A DNA stretch of 64,000 nt, taken from positions 1-64,000 of the forward strand of contig NZ_JBEXCV010000029.1 of NCBI RefSeq assembly GCF_040605455.1, given 5' to 3'. Shown one piece after another: positions 59,496 to 64,000 of this stretch. The notes below the pieces were generated by a model. It worked only from the letters and a program-made list of their open reading frames with translations. It was not told the DNA's origin and did not search any database. This DNA comes from Embleya sp040605455. Its GTDB lineage: Bacteria; Actinomycetota; Actinomycetes; Streptomycetales; Streptomycetaceae. Numbering within the stretch: position 1 is the first letter of the stretch; each line of letters starts with the position of its first letter. A program made the translations under genes and the position numbers.

Positions 59496-59547
59496 GGCTA
59501 ACAATGTTAGCCGCCTGCGTCCATCATTCGGCTAACACCGTTAGCCG
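59496..59547. promoter_or_regulatory. Twin operators GGCTAAC-N3-GTTAGCC
   Basis: Two palindromes at 59496-59512 and 59529-59547, arms perfect (7 and 8 bases), centres 34 bases apart, just upstream of the DUF4260-TetR operon. This is the standard layout for TetR autoregulation. Confidence 0.78.
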
Positions 59548-59638
59548 TCAAGTCCGACGGCACCCCGGCCAAAGACCCCACTTTCGAGCAACCCACACCC
59601 CCTCCGCCCAAACCGAACGCCACCACCCGGCAGCCCCG

Positions 59639-60484
59639 TCACCCCACCCCACCACCCAGCACCTCGCGAAGTCGCCGCGCGAACGCCCGCGGGTGGGTCA
59701 GGTTGCCGTTGTGGCCGCCGGGGAATTCCGCCGCGTCGACCCGTACGAGCGTCTGCAGCGCCACCGCGCAGCGGCGGGTGAACACGCGATGCAGCGTGGT
59801 GGCACCTCGGCCGGGGATGATGCGGGTCGTCGTGGAACGCAGCGCGTCGAGTGGCAGCGTGTCCTCGACCACCGCGGGGAACTCCCGACCGATGAAGAAG
59901 TCGAAGTTGGCCATCCGCCGCTCGTTCATCGGCTGCGGCGTCAGTTCCGGCTCGCTGTCCTCGACCCCCGGCTCGATGCCCAGGTGGGCCACGATCGCCG
60001 GAAACGCCGCAGCCATCCCGTCCCGCGCGTGGATCTCCCGAATCGCGGTCAACTCGCCGCGGTGCGCGTCGCGTTCGGCGGCGGAGAGCAGCCACGGCGC
60101 GACCGGCTCGTGCGCGATCAACGTATGCAGCGCCTCCGGGCGGGTCGCGGCCACACGCAGCCCGATCAACGCACCCATGCTCAACCCCAGCATCACCGCG
60201 GGCCGATCGGTGAGTTCGGCCAGCAGCCGCGCCACGTCGTCGGCGTGGTCCTCGACGGCCACCGGCGCGGCCGGGTCGGTCAACGTGCTGCGAGAGAGCC
60301 CGCGCCGGTCGTACGTCACGACGGTGTAGTCCGCGACCAGTCGATCGACCATGTCGACGCTGCGCCCGGCGTCGCCCTCCCCACTCTCCCCGATCAGCAA
60401 CAGCGGCCCGGAGCCGCGCACTTCGTAGTACAGCTCGGCACCCGGCACGGACAGCGTGGCACCGGCGGTGAGGTTCGCGGCCAT
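59639..60484 (-). CDS. Alpha/beta hydrolase
   Basis: 281 residues: oxyanion region LLLIGESGEGDAG, YDRRGLSRSTL, nucleophile elbow GLSMGALIG (catalytic Ser), and catalytic His in FPGGHNGN, with an Asp before it in the VRVDAAEF strand region. This is a typical esterase/haloperoxidase-like hydrolase. GGGGGAA lies 6 bases before the ATG at 60484. Divergent from a MarR regulator, which probably controls it. Confidence 0.82.
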   Translation of the reverse strand: MAANLTAGATLSVPGAELYYEVRGSGPLLLIGESGEGDAGRSVDMVDRLVADYTVVTYDRRGLSRSTLTDPAAPVAVEDHADDVARLLAELTDRPAVMLGLSMGALIGLRVAATRPEALHTLIAHEPVAPWLLSAAERDAHRGELTAIREIHARDGMAAAFPAIVAHLGIEPGVEDSEPELTPQPMNERRMANFDFFIGREFPAVVEDTLPLDALRSTTTRIIPGRGATTLHRVFTRRCAVALQTLVRVDAAEFPGGHNGNLTHPRAFARRLREVLGGGVG

Positions 60485-60639
60485 GAGATTCCCCCGAGAA
60501 GTCGTTTTGCGTCGCCGAGTCGTCCGGTCGTCCGAGTCGTTGTGAAGCGCATCGACTCGCATCGAGTCACCTCGAATCGCCCCGAGCAACCCGGCGTGGA
60601 TCCGGGCCGGTCCAGTCCGGCCCGACGACCACCACCATA

Positions 60640-60691
60640 TTCCATCTAATTTGATACATCAATAATGATGCATCTATTTCGATGTAGCATC
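60640..60691. promoter_or_regulatory. AT-rich divergent promoter with three short palindromes
   Basis: TGATACATCA (60652-60661, one mismatch), GATGCATC (60667-60674, perfect) and GATGTAGCATC (60681-60691, perfect arms) lie in a stretch of about 50 bases that is much richer in A/T than its surroundings, immediately before the MarR gene. Likely MarR operators and shared promoters. Confidence 0.6.
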
Positions 60692-60696
60692 CGGGC

Positions 60697-61176
60697 ATGA
60701 CCACCCCCATGACTCCGGTCGAACTCTTCCTCCTCGGCCGCACCCTCATGAAGATCGGCGAGGACGCGCTCCCCGCCCCCCGAGTCCCCGCAGACGGCAC
60801 CGACCGCCACCCCGGCAGCGTGCGCTCCGCGCTGATCGCCCTGAGCGACATCGTCGCCCATCCCGACAGCGCCGTCGGCGAGATCGCCCGCCGCACCGGC
60901 CTGCCGCAGAGCCAGGTCTCCACCGCCGTCGCCCGACTCAAGGAGACCGGCTCGATCGAAACCACCCAGGATCCCACCGACCGCCGCCGGCTACTGGTCC
61001 GCCCGGCCGCCACCCCGTCCCCGAGGGTCGCCGAAGCCCGCGCCGCAGGCATCGAGGACGCGCTGGCCAGAGCAATGGCCACAACCGACGAGCAGGCGGT
61101 CGCCGAAGTCGCCGAGGCATTGGCGCTGCTCGCCCGACACCTGCCGCCCGTAGCCCTGGCCCGGCTACGGTCCTGA
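60697..61176 (+). CDS. MarR-family regulator
   Basis: 159 residues: winged helix with GEIARRTGLPQSQVSTAVARL (recognition region) and DPTDRRRLLVRP (wing), flanked by N- and C-terminal dimerisation helices. No ribosome site precedes the ATG at 60697, and a promoter-like AT-rich stretch is very close, so translation may be leaderless. Expected to repress the divergent hydrolase and itself. Confidence 0.82.
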   Translation: MTTPMTPVELFLLGRTLMKIGEDALPAPRVPADGTDRHPGSVRSALIALSDIVAHPDSAVGEIARRTGLPQSQVSTAVARLKETGSIETTQDPTDRRRLLVRPAATPSPRVAEARAAGIEDALARAMATTDEQAVAEVAEALALLARHLPPVALARLRS

Positions 61177-61183
61177 CGCCGGA

Positions 61184-61462
61184 TCAGTGGGCGGTGATCT
61201 CCGGTCCGATCGCAAAGCCCTTCACCGGGTACGCCGCAAGCGAATCGTCCGCGTCCAAGTGATCCTTGAGTGCGTCACGCAGGCGGTTCGCCAGCTTCCC
61301 ATGGCGCCGGGCCCCGGTGGGAGCCACCTCGATGGCTCCTTCGATGATCTCGGCGCGCAGTCCCTCGGGCAGCGTCATCTCGCTCCACGCCTGCCGGAGC
61401 ACATCGCCGAGCGCATCGAGCCCGGAAGCAGTCACATGGAACTCATGCGTCGCGAGCGCCAT
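61184..61462 (-). pseudogene. Truncated Uma2-family (PD-(D/E)xK-like) gene
   Basis: 92 residues from the ATG at 61462 (GGAGGT 7 bases upstream) read as the first half of a Uma2/DUF820 protein: LPEGLRAEIIEGAIEVAPTGARRHGKLANRL. The second half with the catalytic acidic residues, normally to about 190 residues, is missing; the frame stops after GFAIGPEITAH, eight bases from the MarR stop. Probably a fragment, although it keeps a good ribosome site. Confidence 0.6.
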
Positions 61463-61604
61463 CGGAAAACACCTCCCGACCCCGGTCCGGGCCACGGTCG
61501 CCGGAGCGGACAAGCTTTCGCTCGACCGTAGCCGGCAGCCACGTCACCGTGAGGCCGGATCGCTGCCGATCAACCGATCGAGTGCCAACGGCGCATCGGC
61601 ACCA

Positions 61605-62603
61605 CTACCGCAACCGCCGCGCCACCTCGGTCGCCCAATACGTCAGGATCGACGACGCCCCCGCGCGCTTGATCGAGGTGAGCGTCTCCAGCACCACCCG
61701 GTCCCGGTCGATCCAGCCGTTCGCCGCCGCTGCCTCGACCATCGCGTACTCGCCGCTGACCTGGTAGGCCGCCACCGGCACATGCACCTCGTCGGCGATC
61801 CGCCGGACGATGTCCAGATACGACATCGCGGGCTTGACCATCACCAGGTCGGCGCCCTCGGCCACGTCCAACAGGACCTCGCGCACGGACTCCTCGGCGT
61901 TGGCCGAGTCCTGCTGGTAGGTCATCCGGTCGCCCTTGAGCGTGGATTCGACCGCCTCGCGGAACGGTCCGTAGAAGCCCGACGCGTACTTCACGCTGTA
62001 CGCCAGGATCGACACGTCCTGATACCCGGCGCCGTCCAACGCCCGCCGGATCACCCCGACCTGACCGTCCATCATGCCGCTGGGCCCGACCATGTGCACG
62101 CCCGCGTCGGCCTGTACGACGGCCATCCGCGCATACGCGTCCAACGTCGCGTCGTTGTCGACCGAGCCGTCCGCGGCCAACACGCCGCAGTGCCCGTGGT
62201 CGGTGAACTCGTCCAGACACAGGTCGGACATCACCACCGCGTCGGCGCCCACCTCGGCCACCACGTCCCGAATGGCGACCTGAAGCACACCCTCGGGGTC
62301 GAAGCCCGCCGAGCCGACTGCGTCCTTGACGGTCGGGATGCCGAACAACATCAGCCCGCCGACCCCGGCCGAGACCGCGTCGTGCGCGGCTTTGCGCAGC
62401 GAGTCACGGGTGTGCTGGACAACGCCCGGCATCGAGGAGATCGGCACCGGTTCGCTCGCGCCCTCGCGCACGAACAGCGGCAGGATCAGGTCGGCGGGGT
62501 GCAGCCGGGTCTCCGCGACCAGGCGGCGCACCGCCGGGGACGTGCGCAGCCGCCGGGGGCGGTGCGCGGGAAACCCTGACGATGCGTCAGCCTGGTACGA
62601 CAT
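61605..62603 (-). CDS. hemB: Porphobilinogen synthase (delta-aminolevulinate dehydratase)
   Basis: 332 residues. Condenses two 5-aminolevulinates to porphobilinogen in haem/cobamide synthesis. RPRRLRTSPAVRRLVAET start, LILPLFVREG, metal site SDLCLDEFTDHGHCG (two Cys plus an Asp where fully zinc-type enzymes have a third Cys), YSVKYASGFYGPF with the first Schiff-base lysine and VMVKPAMSYLD with the second. It follows the cobA-hemD fusion by 37 bases on the same strand, forming a haem operon. Confidence 0.95.
   Translation of the reverse strand: MSYQADASSGFPAHRPRRLRTSPAVRRLVAETRLHPADLILPLFVREGASEPVPISSMPGVVQHTRDSLRKAAHDAVSAGVGGLMLFGIPTVKDAVGSAGFDPEGVLQVAIRDVVAEVGADAVVMSDLCLDEFTDHGHCGVLAADGSVDNDATLDAYARMAVVQADAGVHMVGPSGMMDGQVGVIRRALDGAGYQDVSILAYSVKYASGFYGPFREAVESTLKGDRMTYQQDSANAEESVREVLLDVAEGADLVMVKPAMSYLDIVRRIADEVHVPVAAYQVSGEYAMVEAAAANGWIDRDRVVLETLTSIKRAGASSILTYWATEVARRLR
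62576..62590. promoter_or_regulatory. Palindrome copy 6 inside the hemB 5' end
   Basis: CTGACGATGCGTCAG, perfect arms, in codons about 5-10 of hemB. It matches the operator family at 49.9-57.7 kb. Being inside the coding region it may be accidental or a roadblock-type operator. Confidence 0.35.
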
Positions 62604-62640
62604 CAGAACGACTCAGCCTTCCAGCTCAACGAAACGCGAC

Positions 62641-64000
62641 CTACTTGGCCTTCCTACGCGACCCCGGCCGCCGCTCGCTCGGGCGGGTGACCGGGTCGCC
62701 CGCTTCGACCATAGCCGCACGGCGGGCCGTACCGAATTCCGCGAGTGCCTCGGCCAGCGCGGACACCGACGGCTCGGGAGCCATCACGTCCACGCGTAGA
62801 CCGTGCTCCTCGGCGGTCTTCGCGGTCGCCGAGCCGATACACGCGATCACCGTCACCGCGTGCGGCTTGCCCGCGATGCCGACCAGGTTGCGCACCGTCG
62901 AGGACGACGTGAACAAGACCGCGTCGAAGCCGCCGCCCTTGATCGCCTCGCGGGTGTCCGCCGGCGGCGGCGCCGCGCGCACCGTGCGGTACGCGGTGAC
63001 GTCGTCAACCTCCCAGCCCAGCTCGACCAGACCGGCCACCAGCGTCTCGGTGGCGATGTCGGCGCGCGGCAGGAACACCCGGTCGATCGGGTCGAAGACC
63101 GGGTCGTACGGCGGCCAGTCCTCCAGCAATCCGGCGGCGGACTGCTCGCCCGAGGGCACCAGGTCCGGCTTGACGCCGAACTCGACCAGCGCCCGCGCGG
63201 TCGCCTCGCCGACGGCCGCGACCTTGATGCCCGCGAAGGCGCGCGCGTCCAGGCCGTAGTCCTCGAACCGCTCGCGCACCGCGCGCACGGCGTTGACCGA
63301 CGTGAACGCGATCCACTCGTAGCGGCCGGTGACCAGGCCCTTGATCGCCCGCTCCATCTGCTGCGGCGTGCGCGGGGGCTCGACCGCGATGGTCGGCACC
63401 TCGTGCGGCACCGCGCCGTACGAGCGCAGCTGTTCGGAGAGCGTGACCGCCTGCTCCTTGGTGCGCGGAACCAGCACCTTCCAGCCGAACAAGGGCTTGG
63501 TCTCGAACCACGACAGGGTGTCGCGCTGGGCGACCACCTCGCCGACGACCACGACGGCCTGCAGCGTGATCTTCGCGGCCCGCACGTCGGAGGCCACCTG
63601 GGCGAGCGTGCTCACCAGGGTGCGCTGCTCGGTGGTGCTGCCGTTGATGGTGACCGCGACCGGCGTGGCCGGCTTGCGACCGCCGGCGACCAGCTCCTGG
63701 GCGATCTCGGCAATCGAGTCGAGCGCACCGCGCAGCACGAGCGTGCCGTCGACGGAGCCGACCGTGGCCCAGTCGATCGAGGCCTCGGCCATGTCGAGGA
63801 CGCGCACGCCACCGCTGCCCTTGGCCGCGTGCAGCGGGATGCCCGCGTACGTGGGGACGGCCGTGCTGACCGGGACGCCCGGAACAACCTCGAAGACGAT
63901 CTTCGCCTTCGCCACGGCCGTGATCTCGTCCGTGACCGACTGGTCCACGCACGGGTCACCCGCCACGGCCCGGACGACCTGCTTGCCCGATCGCGCGGCG
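62641..64000 (-). CDS. hemD: Uroporphyrinogen-III methyltransferase / synthase fusion (partial)
   Basis: The reading frame is open to the right edge, so the N-terminus is outside the window; about 452 residues are visible. The visible start is the second part of a CobA-type methyltransferase domain (GKQVVRAVAGDP, FEVVPGVPVSTAVPTYAGIPL, ATPVAVTINGSTTEQRTLV). From FGWKVLVPRTKEQA onward it is a HemD uroporphyrinogen-III synthase (IAFTSVNAVRAV, VAAVGEATARAL, LPRADIA, VLFTSSSTVRNLVG, IACIGSATAKTAEEHG). This fusion just before hemB is the standard streptomycete arrangement and supports the taxonomic call. Confidence 0.92.
   Translation of the reverse strand, partial: AARSGKQVVRAVAGDPCVDQSVTDEITAVAKAKIVFEVVPGVPVSTAVPTYAGIPLHAAKGSGGVRVLDMAEASIDWATVGSVDGTLVLRGALDSIAEIAQELVAGGRKPATPVAVTINGSTTEQRTLVSTLAQVASDVRAAKITLQAVVVVGEVVAQRDTLSWFETKPLFGWKVLVPRTKEQAVTLSEQLRSYGAVPHEVPTIAVEPPRTPQQMERAIKGLVTGRYEWIAFTSVNAVRAVRERFEDYGLDARAFAGIKVAAVGEATARALVEFGVKPDLVPSGEQSAAGLLEDWPPYDPVFDPIDRVFLPRADIATETLVAGLVELGWEVDDVTAYRTVRAAPPPADTREAIKGGGFDAVLFTSSSTVRNLVGIAGKPHAVTVIACIGSATAKTAEEHGLRVDVMAPEPSVSALAEALAEFGTARRAAMVEAGDPVTRPSERRPGSRRKAK

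Overview
The window looks like chromosomal DNA of a high-GC actinomycete of the Streptomycetaceae type (Streptomyces, Embleya, Yinghuangia and relatives). The evidence is the strong G/C third-position bias, frequent GTG starts, four-base start/stop overlaps, a tRNA-Val without an encoded CCA end, XRE/DUF397/ATPase regulatory sets, and a hemB next to a cobA-hemD fusion. The left edge is the leader of an rRNA operon read to the left, so the 16S gene should lie just outside base 1.

Layout. 0.6-3.6 kb: small membrane protein, exported SurE-like phosphatase, spermidine-synthase-fold protein. 3.6-7.6 kb: a phosphonate (2-aminoethylphosphonate type) locus with GntR regulator, FAD oxidoreductase and phosphonatase-like hydrolase. 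Its importer has collapsed: the front of the binding protein is joined directly to the back of a permease. 7.6-12.3 kb: HpnB-like glycosyltransferase, a translationally coupled F420/LLM - unknown - Dabb operon, and a DUF397/ATPase pair. 12.3-17.1 kb: SbcC/SbcD-like pair. 17.7 kb: tRNA-Val(CAC) beside a resuscitation-factor-like LysM protein. 19-25 kb: envelope functions (GT87-PAP2 fusion, lysyl-phosphatidylglycerol-synthase-like protein). 25-31.7 kb: WGR/beta-propeller protein, metallo-beta-lactamase-fold hydrolase, universal stress protein with APC permease, GlxA-like regulator. 32 kb: a cluster of DnaA boxes.

34.5-39.4 kb holds a complete five-gene operon (acyl-CoA dehydrogenase, MaoC-OB/zinc-ribbon protein, acyl-CoA dehydrogenase, small MaoC protein, Ltp2-like thiolase-fold protein). 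It has the gene content of the mycobacterial igr operon, which removes the last three carbons of a steroid side chain. A second set of acyl-CoA genes lies at 49-58 kb: a paired acyl-CoA dehydrogenase, two SDRs, an amidohydrolase, an isochorismatase-like protein, an acyl-CoA ligase and a Rieske protein. It carries repeated copies of one palindrome, CTGAC-N5-GTCAG, in or beside its promoters, which suggests one TetR-type regulon. No ring-opening steroid genes are visible, so the true substrate is open.

44.8-48 kb is a WhiJ-like regulatory island (XRE, DUF397, ATPase) followed by an unknown protein and a radical-SAM-like protein that contains no cysteine at all. 58-64 kb: a tandem array of a 26-bp repeat, TetR/DUF4260 and MarR/hydrolase pairs with visible operators, a truncated Uma2-type gene, then the haem genes hemB and cobA-hemD (the latter cut by the right edge).
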